A stretch of DNA of 64,000 nucleotides from NCBI RefSeq assembly GCF_000378445.1, contig NZ_KB899698.1, positions 1-64,000 on the forward strand, in the 5' to 3' direction. This DNA is from Deinococcus aquatilis DSM 23025. GTDB taxonomy: Bacteria; Deinococcota; Deinococci; Deinococcales; Deinococcaceae. The notes under the pieces are model-generated. The model was given only the letters and a program-made list of their open reading frames with translations. It was not told the origin of the DNA and searched no databases. The translations under genes were made by a program, and so were the position numbers. Below, one piece after another: positions 8,557 to 18,277 of the stretch; position 1 is the first letter of the stretch, and each line of letters starts with the position of its first letter.

Positions 8557-9257
8557 CCAACTACGGCCATCCCACGGACCTGCTGCCCGGGTACGTCCTT
8601 GGAGATCTGGACGGGTCTGAGGCCGACACGGTCGAAACCCATCTGGCCGCCTGTCCCGCCTGCCGCGCCGAGGTGGCCCGGCTGCGCGACGCGCTGTTCT
8701 CGCTGGCCGACGATCTGCCCGGGGCGGCCCTACCGGACAACGCCTGGGACCGCATTCAGGCCCGCCGTCTTATCGCGACTCCTGGCACCAGCAAGCTCTG
8801 GCAGCCAGTCGGCAGATCACCCCATGGCCAGCGTGGACGCTGGCCGTGGCTGGCCGCCGCCGCTGTCATCGTGCTGGCGCTAAGCACCATCGGGACCCGC
8901 CTCATGACCGCGCCGTCCCAGCACGCCACAGTCCAGCAGTGGGAAGCGCGGGGCGCGTCACGGCTCACGCTCACGTCACGGGACGGCCAGGCATTTGGCA
9001 CCCTGCTCGTCCGCGCAGACGGGCAGGCCCTGGTGGTCCTCCTGACTCCCGCGCCGGACGGACAGGTGTACCAGGCGTGGGGCCGCCAGACCGACGCGGT
9101 GCAGGCCAGGAAGCCGGTCAGTCTGGGCTTCACCGGCGGAACCGTGATGCAGGTGGCCTGGCGGGGCTACGCGTCCGTGGGCATCAGCGTGGAACCCGCC
9201 GGGGGCAGCCCGGCCCCAACCCACCCGCTGGGCCGTGTCACCCTGCCCGGTGGATGA
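8553..9257 (+). CDS. RskA-like zinc-finger anti-sigma factor
   Basis: A 234-residue single-span membrane protein. Residues ~5-50 hold the ZAS motif H-x3-C-x2-C (THLAACPACRAEV) that clamps the sigma factor. A membrane helix follows at about 98-117 (WPWLAAAAVIVLALSTIG). The C-terminus is the RskA domain (GTLLVRADGQALVVLL...VYQAWGRQ...PVSLGFTGG). It is coupled to the sigma gene by ATGA. A strong hairpin follows at 9262-9293. Confidence 0.87.
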   Translation: MTNYGHPTDLLPGYVLGDLDGSEADTVETHLAACPACRAEVARLRDALFSLADDLPGAALPDNAWDRIQARRLIATPGTSKLWQPVGRSPHGQRGRWPWLAAAAVIVLALSTIGTRLMTAPSQHATVQQWEARGASRLTLTSRDGQAFGTLLVRADGQALVVLLTPAPDGQVYQAWGRQTDAVQARKPVSLGFTGGTVMQVAWRGYASVGISVEPAGGSPAPTHPLGRVTLPGG

Positions 9258-9261
9258 CCAA

Positions 9262-9293
9262 GGGCGGCCCACACGACTCCGTGTGGGCCGCCC
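9262..9293. terminator. Hairpin terminator between convergent genes
   Basis: Thirteen-base perfect arms GGGCGGCCCACAC / GTGTGGGCCGCCC with a six-base loop lie between the convergent stops at 9257 and 9306. There is no U-run, but placement and stability fit a bidirectional stop. Confidence 0.75.
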
Positions 9294-9305
9294 CGATGTG
9301 GGCGC

Positions 9306-9755
9306 TCAGCCTTTGGTCATCTTGACCGGCGCGCAGATCGGCACGACGCTGGGGTCGCTGGCGTAATGGACGTTGAGGTAGGCCCCCTGGTCACCGGCAA
9401 TCTTGGCCATGTCGCCCGTGACCGCCGTGGTGGCGTTGCCGCTGGCATCCGCCGTGAAGCCCGGGAAGCCGAGGGTCACTGGGCCGTTAGAGGCGCACGG
9501 ATCGGTGTTCGATTCCGGTCCAAAGGCGTGGTAATGCGCGATGTAGGCCTTGTTCGGCGTCAGGCCCGTGAGGGTCAGGGTGGTGCTGACCATCCCGTCC
9601 TTGGTGGTGGCCACGGCCTTGCCCATTGCCGTGGGGTCAGCCGCATTGGCCTTATGCTTGAAGGTGTAGGTGCTGCCCCCGGCCCCCATCATCATGCTGC
9701 ATGAGCCGAGCAGGGCGGTGGCGGTCAATCCCAGAACAATCTTGTGTACAAACAT
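9306..9755 (-). CDS. CHRD-like lipoprotein
   Basis: A 149-residue protein with a lipobox (TATALLGSC, Cys ~19), so probably lipid-anchored outside the cytoplasmic membrane. The body reads LTLTGLTPNKAYIAHYHAFG...DPCASNGPVTLGFPGF, the CHRD-like beta-sandwich pattern with an HYH motif. The start is the ATG at 9755 with GGAGG seven bases upstream. It is the last gene of the minus-strand set with the cupredoxin and propeller genes. The same YxAHYHA...CASNGP block occurs in the next gene, so the two are paralogous. The role is unknown; metal binding by the His pair is a guess. Confidence 0.7.
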   Translation of the reverse strand: MFVHKIVLGLTATALLGSCSMMMGAGGSTYTFKHKANAADPTAMGKAVATTKDGMVSTTLTLTGLTPNKAYIAHYHAFGPESNTDPCASNGPVTLGFPGFTADASGNATTAVTGDMAKIAGDQGAYLNVHYASDPSVVPICAPVKMTKG

Positions 9756-9784
9756 ACGTTCCTCCATGGTGCATTGACTCCGCC

Positions 9785-10519
9785 TCAGCGGTTGGTCACC
9801 GTAATTGCGGCGCTCATGCCTTCGTGGTACGAGCAGTAATAGGTGTAGGTGCCAGGCGTTTTAAACGTGTAGCTGTAGCGGTCCCCTGGACGCAGGTCCG
9901 GTGAGCGCAGGTCAGCCACCTGTACCGACAGGACGTTGTGCGTGACCTGCCCAGTGTGAATCCAGGTCACCGTGGTGCCCGCCTTGACGCTCAGGGTGGC
10001 AGGCTGGAAGCGGTTATCGGCGATGTTGACCGTTATCGCCGTTGCTGGGGACGCGGTACTGGCAGGCGTGGCAGCGGTCTTCAGGACAGCGGCACACAGG
10101 GGGATGTCGGTCAGATCAGACGCGGTGTGGACGTTAACGTAGGCCCCAAGGGTGCCGCGCACACGTGCGGGATCGGCCCGCAGGCTCACGGTGGCCTGGC
10201 CCCGGGCATCGGTCTTGAAGGCCGGAAAGCCCAGGGTAATGGGTCCGTTGGACGCGCAGGGTTCGCCGCCCCCCGCTCCCAGGGCGTGGTAGTGGGCCAC
10301 ATAGGCCGTACCGGGGGTCAGGCCGCGCAGGCTCAGCACCGACAGGGACTGGGCCGCCGAGACCGTGCGGACGCTGAGCTGCCCAGCCGCCTGGGCAACT
10401 TTGCCCACCACGGTGAAGGGAAAGACCTGGCTTGTCGGGGTCGGGGTGGCCGGGGTCTGAGCCGCCGCAGGGGTCAGCAGCAGGCCGGGCAGCAACATGG
10501 AACGGATGAGGCTCAGCAT
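9785..10519 (-). CDS. Exported CHRD-like + cupredoxin fusion
   Basis: A 244-residue protein with a signal peptide (MLSLIRSMLLPGLLLTPAAA). Residues ~25-145 are a CHRD-like domain with YVAHYHALG...EPCASNGPITLGFP, paralogous to the lipoprotein at 9306. Residues ~160-244 are a plastocyanin-like domain with all four type-1 copper ligands in order: His (VTHNV), Cys (YYCSY), His (YHEGM) and Met. It should bind copper and carry electrons outside the membrane. AAAAGGA lies upstream of the ATG. It sits 11 bases after the beta-propeller gene. Confidence 0.8.
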   Translation of the reverse strand: MLSLIRSMLLPGLLLTPAAAQTPATPTPTSQVFPFTVVGKVAQAAGQLSVRTVSAAQSLSVLSLRGLTPGTAYVAHYHALGAGGGEPCASNGPITLGFPAFKTDARGQATVSLRADPARVRGTLGAYVNVHTASDLTDIPLCAAVLKTAATPASTASPATAITVNIADNRFQPATLSVKAGTTVTWIHTGQVTHNVLSVQVADLRSPDLRPGDRYSYTFKTPGTYTYYCSYHEGMSAAITVTNR

Positions 10520-10530
10520 GACAGGTCCTT

Positions 10531-12180
10531 TTAGCGCGTGAGGGGGCTGTTCGCGGAGGCGCTGTTGCTGTCGCTCAGGATCGCTGGACCTGCTTCCAGA
10601 TCGGTGTCGAAAGGTGAGACGGCATACGGCTGACCCTGATTGGCAAAGAGCTTCGCGGTGGTCTGGGGGTCTTTCGGCCAGACCACCAGGTGGTCGAGGT
10701 TGACTTTGCTGGCCTTGATGGCCGCACCGTCGGGCTTCCCGTCCTTTGCCGTGCCCCGCAGCGTGAACGCATCGAACACACTGGTCATCGCGCTCGCCTC
10801 AGCCTTGCCCTTGGCGTCGGCCTTGAAATCCAGCACATGCTGCATCATCCCGAAAGGGGCCACCGCCGATTCGGTCAGGAACAGGTTGTACTGAGCGCCG
10901 GGCGTGAGGCCCTCGGCCTTGAGGGTCAGGTCGTCGGTGCCCTCCAGGGAGCGGACGATGACCTGGGCAGACAGACCTTTCAGGGCCGCCGGAAGGAACG
11001 CGAAGGGCTTGTCCGGCACGCCCAGCTTGATCTTCACCGAGGGCAGGCCCACCCGCACGGTCTTCAGGTTCTGGGTGCCGGGGCCGCTGGGAACCGCATT
11101 GGCCACGTACACCAGCGCCTGCGGCATCTGCCCGATAGGAATGGTCGTGATGACCGTGTTGCTGGCCGTGTCGATCACGTCCACCGCGTCCTGGTCTTCC
11201 AGGCCCACATACACGCGCGTGTTGTCGCCGCTGGGCCACAGGCCGTGGGGCGTGAAGCCCGTGGGGATGGTGGCCACGATCTGCGGCTGCGGACCACGCT
11301 TGATCACCTTGACGACGTCCTCCCCGCCCACCGTAACGTAGATGAAGTCGCCCGCTTTGGTGGTCACGGCGTTCACGTGGTTGGTGACCTTGCCGGTGTC
11401 CAGCACATGCAGCACCTTGAAGGTGCGGGCGTCGATGACGCTCACTTTGCCCACGTCCTTGTGGGTCAACCAGACCTCCTTGCCGTCCGGCGTGACCACC
11501 AGGTTGGGCGAGAACGCACTGACCACCGGCACGCGGGCGATCACCTTGCGGGTCTGGACGTCGATCACGTCAAGCTGTGCCGTGCGGCTGGAATCCACAA
11601 AGGCGCGCCGCCCGTCCGGGCTGAACACCACCATGCCGGGACCCCCGGCCACCCTGATGCGGTCAACCTCCTTCATGCTCGCCACGTCGATGACCGAGAG
11701 GTAATCCTCGCCGCGCACCGTGACCCAGACCTGCTGGCCATCCGGCGTGAAGAACCCCTCGTGGGGGCCACGCCCGATGTACACCGTTCCCATGACCGTG
11801 TTGTCGCGGGTACGGATGATGGTCACGCCGTTCGAGGCGTTGCTGATGACGTCCAGATAGCGTCCGTCGGGTGAGAAGCCCAGGCCGTGGACATTGACCT
11901 GCATGTCGTCGAGCGCCCCCAGCACCCCGGGCCGGGGATGGCCCAGCGGGATCTGGCCTATCACGGCGTTGGTTGCGGGGTTAATGACGGTCACGGTGTT
12001 CGAGGTCTGGTCAGCGGTATAGACCCGGTCGCGTGCGGAGAGGGCGGGGCCGTTCAGGGCTGGTGGCTGCTGGGCCACGCCCTGTGCACCTCCCCCCCTG
12101 GCCTGCTGCGCCAGGGCGAGTGCGCCGGTCAGGCTGATGGCAAGGACGGTGATGAGGACGGGACGGTGAATCTGGAACAT
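10531..12180 (-). CDS. Exported YVTN-type beta-propeller protein
   Basis: A 549-residue protein with a signal peptide (LITVLAISLTGALALAQQA). About seven propeller blades follow with the repeated xVxVIDxAxxxVxxxIPxG and SPDGRxxxVxxS elements (NTVTVINPATNAVIGQIPLG, SVIDVASMKEVDRI, DVIDTASNTVITTIPIG). The last ~170 residues are a beta domain (LTLKAEGLTPGAQYNLFLTE...DFKADAKGKAEAS) resembling the CHRD-like domains of the two downstream genes. The start has GGAGG at good spacing. It is the first gene of the three-gene exported set. Confidence 0.8.
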   Translation of the reverse strand: MFQIHRPVLITVLAISLTGALALAQQARGGGAQGVAQQPPALNGPALSARDRVYTADQTSNTVTVINPATNAVIGQIPLGHPRPGVLGALDDMQVNVHGLGFSPDGRYLDVISNASNGVTIIRTRDNTVMGTVYIGRGPHEGFFTPDGQQVWVTVRGEDYLSVIDVASMKEVDRIRVAGGPGMVVFSPDGRRAFVDSSRTAQLDVIDVQTRKVIARVPVVSAFSPNLVVTPDGKEVWLTHKDVGKVSVIDARTFKVLHVLDTGKVTNHVNAVTTKAGDFIYVTVGGEDVVKVIKRGPQPQIVATIPTGFTPHGLWPSGDNTRVYVGLEDQDAVDVIDTASNTVITTIPIGQMPQALVYVANAVPSGPGTQNLKTVRVGLPSVKIKLGVPDKPFAFLPAALKGLSAQVIVRSLEGTDDLTLKAEGLTPGAQYNLFLTESAVAPFGMMQHVLDFKADAKGKAEASAMTSVFDAFTLRGTAKDGKPDGAAIKASKVNLDHLVVWPKDPQTTAKLFANQGQPYAVSPFDTDLEAGPAILSDSNSASANSPLTR

Positions 12181-12397
12181 AACAACCTCCGAAAGGACAG
12201 CTCAGAACTGGAAGAGAAGGGCGGCAGACTGCTCGGGTGAACGGCTTCATGACCCGTATGCCCCACGCGCCTGTTCTGGATGCGTTGCCGCCTTCACCGA
12301 AGCTTCACAGTGTGACTTGCCGGGCATCCCTAGAGTTGCTGAAGGTTATGCCATGTCCCGCTGACCTGCTGGCTCCGGGCAACCGGTACGCTCAGCC

Positions 12398-13225
12398 ATG
12401 CCCACCTTCAGTGTTCCGCAACCCATCACGCAGGGTGCCGGAACCGATCTGCGCGCGAACTGGACACCCGATAGCCGGTGGATCGTGTTCGAACGCCTCC
12501 AGGGCGGTCGCCGGCGGCTATACCGTGTGCGTCCGGATGGTTCCAATCTAGAACCCCTCGCACTCGAGGAACCTGACGACTCGGACAGCACGGGACGGCC
12601 CGCCTTCTTCACTCCCGACGACCTGGTCTTCGTAAGTGACCGCCTGGGATTGACGGCCCTGTTCCGGCAGTTCCAGGGTCAGGTGATGCTCCTCCACGTC
12701 CACGCTCAGCCGAGTTATGGCCCAGCCCTGGGTACCGCCAGCACCTGGCCGGTGCTGTACTTTCAGCAGGACGGAAAAGACGAGGTTCACATCTACGCGC
12801 TGGGTCAAGACGGACAGGCAACCCAGTTGACCCACCACCCTGGCGTGCAGGATCAGCCGTGGCCCTGTTCAGACGGTCAGACCTTCGTTTACCACGCGCA
12901 GGAGGACGGACGACATGTGGTCTGTCTCCAGTCCGTCCAGGCTGGAGCCGCCCGGAAGGTAGTGAGCGACGCGGATGAGGAAACAGCCTACGTCACCCCG
13001 TTTCCCTCTCCGGACGGCCAGTGGATCGCGTTCACCTCGGCCCGGAGTAGTCAGGAGCAGGTGTGGGTCATGCGCCCGGATGGTTCCGAACGGCAGCAAG
13101 TCACATCTGGCGCGCCGCATAGCTTCCCCGCTTGGAGTTCGGACGGACGTTCACTGGTTTGCACACGGGGAACACCTACGGCGGAGCCGCCCAGCGGGTA
13201 CCTCGTGACGGTGGACGTGTCCTGA
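12398..13225 (+). CDS. TolB-like (PD40) beta-propeller protein
   Basis: A 275-residue protein without a signal peptide. PD40 repeats are W-x-P-D-S-R-W-I-V-F, SPDGQWIAFTSARS, WSSDGRSLVCTRG and MRPDGSERQQVT. It is a scaffold-type propeller; no enzyme motif is visible. The ATG has a -10-like TACGCT five bases upstream (CGGTACGCTCAGCC), so it is probably leaderless. The 217 bases between it and the divergent propeller gene hold only the two promoter regions. Confidence 0.75.
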   Translation: MPTFSVPQPITQGAGTDLRANWTPDSRWIVFERLQGGRRRLYRVRPDGSNLEPLALEEPDDSDSTGRPAFFTPDDLVFVSDRLGLTALFRQFQGQVMLLHVHAQPSYGPALGTASTWPVLYFQQDGKDEVHIYALGQDGQATQLTHHPGVQDQPWPCSDGQTFVYHAQEDGRHVVCLQSVQAGAARKVVSDADEETAYVTPFPSPDGQWIAFTSARSSQEQVWVMRPDGSERQQVTSGAPHSFPAWSSDGRSLVCTRGTPTAEPPSGYLVTVDVS

Positions 13226-13326
13226 CCGCCCCCTGTGGTGTAGGCCAGATGTCGGCGAACTCTTGTCTGTTCGCCAGCCATCCGGCGGGAGAGTGGTTGA
13301 CCCCGCACAGGCAGACTCTTGCAGCT

Positions 13327-14001
13327 TCACTTCCTGTGGGTTTCCGGCGTGTAGTGGGCGCTCAGGTAGGTCACGATCCTGTCGGCGTTCTCGTCGCTGA
13401 TAAACGTCGCGCCGTATTTCTCCTTCATCTTGTAGACCTCGGCGTGCCAGACCTCGCCGGGCAGAGGCGGCTGGGACGTGATCAGGGTGGTGGCGTGGCA
13501 CACGCTGCAATTGCTGCGGACCAGTTCCACGTCTTCCCCCTCGGCCAGGGCGGGGGTGTCCTGCGGAATGGGGCCGATGGCGTAGCTGGCGTCCGTGGTG
13601 TACGCGCCGCTGGCGGCCTGGTCAATCACGCCGCGCATCTGCTCAGCGTACTGGGCCATCGTGTTTTGAGGCTGGGTGGTCTGGGAGCTGGTGGTCTGAG
13701 CTGTGGCGGTCTGGGCCGTGGAGGTCTGTGGTCTGGCCGTCTCAGCGCTGCCGGACGCAGTTTCAGGCGACGCAGACACTGCGGCGGATTTGGGATTCGC
13801 AGCGGCCTGCGCTGCTGGGGCAGCCTGTGCTGGGGACGGTGCGGGGGCAGGGGCGGAGACGGGGGCCGTAGCCGGAGTTGCGCCAGTGGTGGCCGTGGCG
13901 GCTGGCACGCTGTTGTTGCGGACGCTCAGCGTGACCACCGGAACCACCACGGCCAGGACGGCGAGGGGAAACAGCAGCCCCATCAATTCAGGATATTTCA
14001 T
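13327..14001 (-). CDS. c-type cytochrome, probable sulfite dehydrogenase subunit
   Basis: A 224-residue protein with an N-terminal membrane/signal helix ([19 protein letters not shown]), an Ala/Pro/Thr-rich linker to about residue 110, and then one haem c site CSVCH with later Met candidates (VYKMKEKYG). This layout fits the small cytochrome that accepts electrons from the molybdenum subunit of SorAB-type sulfite dehydrogenase. It starts nine bases after the sulfite oxidase gene with AAAGGAG before the ATG, so the two form one operon. Confidence 0.75.
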   Translation of the reverse strand: MKYPELMGLLFPLAVLAVVVPVVTLSVRNNSVPAATATTGATPATAPVSAPAPAPSPAQAAPAAQAAANPKSAAVSASPETASGSAETARPQTSTAQTATAQTTSSQTTQPQNTMAQYAEQMRGVIDQAASGAYTTDASYAIGPIPQDTPALAEGEDVELVRSNCSVCHATTLITSQPPLPGEVWHAEVYKMKEKYGATFISDENADRIVTYLSAHYTPETHRK

Positions 14002-14010
14002 GACGCTCCT

Positions 14011-15294
<1,284 letters not shown>

Positions 15295-15379
15295 ACGTGG
15301 ACCTCCTGGAACGGGGTGGGGGGAGAGGCTGAGGTGCAGGGCTTCAGAAGCGGCGTTCACAGGGCTTCAGACGCGATAT

Positions 15380-16519
15380 TCAGACGTGGGGCAGGCCGGT
15401 GGTGGGCAGGGCGGGCACCTTTCCCAGCAGTTCCCCACGCCAGACGCTGTGCGCGGTGCGGACCGTGACCAGCAGCCACAGCACCGCCAGCACGGGGACA
15501 AACACTTCTCCCAGGCCCGTGAAAAAGCCCAGGTGGGTCAGGCTGCCCAGGCTGAAGGTGGAGGCTGTAAAGACGCCCAGCGGGAAGGTGAACGCCCACC
15601 AGCCCAGGTTGAACGGCAGGCCCTGCCGGATGAAACGCAGCGTGGTCAGCGTGGCCAGCGCCAGCCACCACGTTCCGAAGCCCCACAGCACCAGTCCGCC
15701 CAGCAGGCCCGCGCCGGTCAGGATCGGGCCGAGTTCCCCCAGGCCCTGCGCGGCCAGCACGCGGGGGGCGGCCTCGCCCAGTTGCAGCAGGGCCAGCGCG
15801 CCGGTGCCCAGCGGCCCCAGGGGCAGGAACATGCTCACGCCCAGTTCGGCCCCCGGCAGCTTGTGCTGGGCCAGCCGCAGCACGAACACGGTCAGGATCA
15901 TCAGGGCCAGCGGCACCGACAGCGCAAACAGCACGTAGCCGCCGTAGATCAGCGGCGTGGCGGCCGCCACGCCCAGGTGCGGCGCGATCTGCCCGGCGCT
16001 GGCGGCGGCCACTTCCGAGGCCACCACGGGCAGCAGCCACAACGCCGTCATGCGTTCCAGCGCGTGGTCCTGGCGGGTGAACATCAGGTACGGTACCAGC
16101 AGGCCCACCGCCGCCGACAGCGCGGCGTCAAAGACCCACAGGTCACGGGCCAGCAGCGCCGCGTCCACGCCCCAGCGCGGCACGCCGAAGACGATCAGGC
16201 CGTTGATGATCGTGGCCAGGCCCATCGGGATGGCCCCCAGGAACATGCTCTGGGCCGGGTGCAGCAGGGTGGCGCGGCTGTCTGCCGGGTGCAGCAGGAT
16301 GCGGGCCAGCGACAGCACGGTCAGCGCGGCGAAGATCAGCATGTTCAAGATCCACAGGCCCTCGCCCAGCGCCGCTGTGCCGGGGAGGGGCAGGTGGGGC
16401 AGCATCAGGGACACGATGCCGGTGCCCATGCTGGCGGTAAACCAGTTGGGGGTCAGCCCGCGCAGCACGTCGCTGGCAGCAGTTCTGGAAGTGTCTGGTG
16501 CGGAAGGGTGGGCAATCAT
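15380..16519 (-). CDS. TDT-family transporter (TehA/Ssu1-like), probable sulfite exporter
   Basis: A 379-residue integral membrane protein with about ten helices. It begins RGLTPNWFTASMGTGIVSLM, the TDT signature with the F-x-x-x-M-G-T-G-I motif. Further helices include SMFLGAIPMGLATIINGLIV and FNLGWWAFTFPLGVFTAST. Family members export sulfite (fungal Ssu1), malate or tellurite-related anions. Neighbouring sulfite oxidase genes make sulfite the best guess. The start was chosen at 16519, six bases after a TACGCT -10, so it is leaderless. It heads the operon with sorA-like and the cytochrome. Confidence 0.82.
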   Translation of the reverse strand: MIAHPSAPDTSRTAASDVLRGLTPNWFTASMGTGIVSLMLPHLPLPGTAALGEGLWILNMLIFAALTVLSLARILLHPADSRATLLHPAQSMFLGAIPMGLATIINGLIVFGVPRWGVDAALLARDLWVFDAALSAAVGLLVPYLMFTRQDHALERMTALWLLPVVASEVAAASAGQIAPHLGVAAATPLIYGGYVLFALSVPLALMILTVFVLRLAQHKLPGAELGVSMFLPLGPLGTGALALLQLGEAAPRVLAAQGLGELGPILTGAGLLGGLVLWGFGTWWLALATLTTLRFIRQGLPFNLGWWAFTFPLGVFTASTFSLGSLTHLGFFTGLGEVFVPVLAVLWLLVTVRTAHSVWRGELLGKVPALPTTGLPHV

Positions 16520-16554
16520 GACGTCAGCGTAGGCCCGCCTCTTTATAAACTCAA

Positions 16555-16569
16555 ATAGCCATTCGCTAT
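16555..16569. promoter_or_regulatory. LysR-type operator between divergent genes
   Basis: ATAGC-CATTC-GCTAT is a perfect inverted repeat containing the T-N11-A core recognised by LysR regulators. It sits in the 80-bp divergent interval between the TDT gene (start 16519) and the LysR gene (start 16600), overlapping the expected -35 regions. Confidence 0.75.
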
Positions 16570-16599
16570 AGCAACCCAAATTTGGTGTATATCTGGATC

Positions 16600-17493
<894 letters not shown>

Positions 17494-17715
17494 GGGAGGG
17501 GAGGGGAGTCCCAGATCTCGGCCCCGCCTGTCAGCCAACCTTTTGCGGAGGTCTGAGAGAGGAAGAGCCATCTGAATGATCCGGGACGAGGCGTGCAAAA
17601 ACGCCCGATAACGCAACGAATTGGCTGCTCCCATCCCGACAGCCTCCCCGCCTTGCGAAACTCTGTTGCACAATGATTTACACTGGCAACACGTTTTCGC
17701 AACACTGGAGGCTCC
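17494..17715. promoter_or_regulatory. Probable res site and tnpR promoter
   Basis: 222 bases lie between the LysR stop and tnpR. The inverted repeat TGTTGC-16 nt-GCAACA at 17664-17691 and a further GCAAC nearby fit resolvase subsite I, the crossover site next to tnpR in Tn3-type elements. Subsites II/III would lie at 17500-17660 but are not obvious by eye. GGAGG precedes the tnpR ATG. Confidence 0.5.
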
Positions 17716-18273
17716 ATGCAAGTCGGTTACGCCCGCGTCAGTAAACAAAATGAGCAGGACACCGCCGCACAACTTCGTGCATTGAAGACGGCAGGAGCAG
17801 AGCGCGTGTTTACCGAACATGCTTCTGGTGGCCGCTGGGACCGTCCTGAGCTGCACAAGATGCTGGATCAGCTCCGCGCCGGAGATGTGGTGGTGGTCTG
17901 GAAACTGGATCGCCTCAGCCGCAGCCTCAAGGATGTCTTGCACCTGATGGAGCTGCTGGGAGAGAAAGGCGTGGGGTTCCGAAGTTTGACTGAGGCCATA
18001 GATACCACCACGCCCGCAGGCCGAATGATGATGCAGATGGTGGGAGCGTTCGCCGAATTTGAGCGGGCCATGATCCGCGAGCGAACGAATGCAGGGCTGG
18101 AACAGGCCCGATTGGAAGGCCGCGTTGGTGGGCGCAAGCGCAAGTTGCTGCCGCACCAGGAGCAGGACATTCGTGAGTCGGTGGGGTCTGGGCAGCGCAC
18201 TGCGGCCCAGTGCGCCCGTTTGTTCGGCGTCCATCCCAGCACCATTACCCGACTGTTGCAACGCCAGAGCTAA
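17716..18273 (+). CDS. tnpR: Tn3-family resolvase (serine recombinase)
   Basis: A 185-residue protein. The catalytic Ser is in GYARVSKQ, with the conserved VWKLDRLSRSLKD and the E-helix MMMQMVGAFAEFERAMIRER. The C-terminal helix-turn-helix (GQRTAAQCARLFGVHPSTIT) binds res. It resolves cointegrates formed by TnpA. It is four bases upstream of tnpA in the same direction. All residues expected for activity are present. Confidence 0.93.
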   Translation: MQVGYARVSKQNEQDTAAQLRALKTAGAERVFTEHASGGRWDRPELHKMLDQLRAGDVVVVWKLDRLSRSLKDVLHLMELLGEKGVGFRSLTEAIDTTTPAGRMMMQMVGAFAEFERAMIRERTNAGLEQARLEGRVGGRKRKLLPHQEQDIRESVGSGQRTAAQCARLFGVHPSTITRLLQRQS

Positions 18274-18277
18274 GGCG

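Noticed and set aside
10690..11874. A long plus-strand open frame
   Set aside because: It is antisense to the beta-propeller gene, whose repeats and signal peptide are clear.
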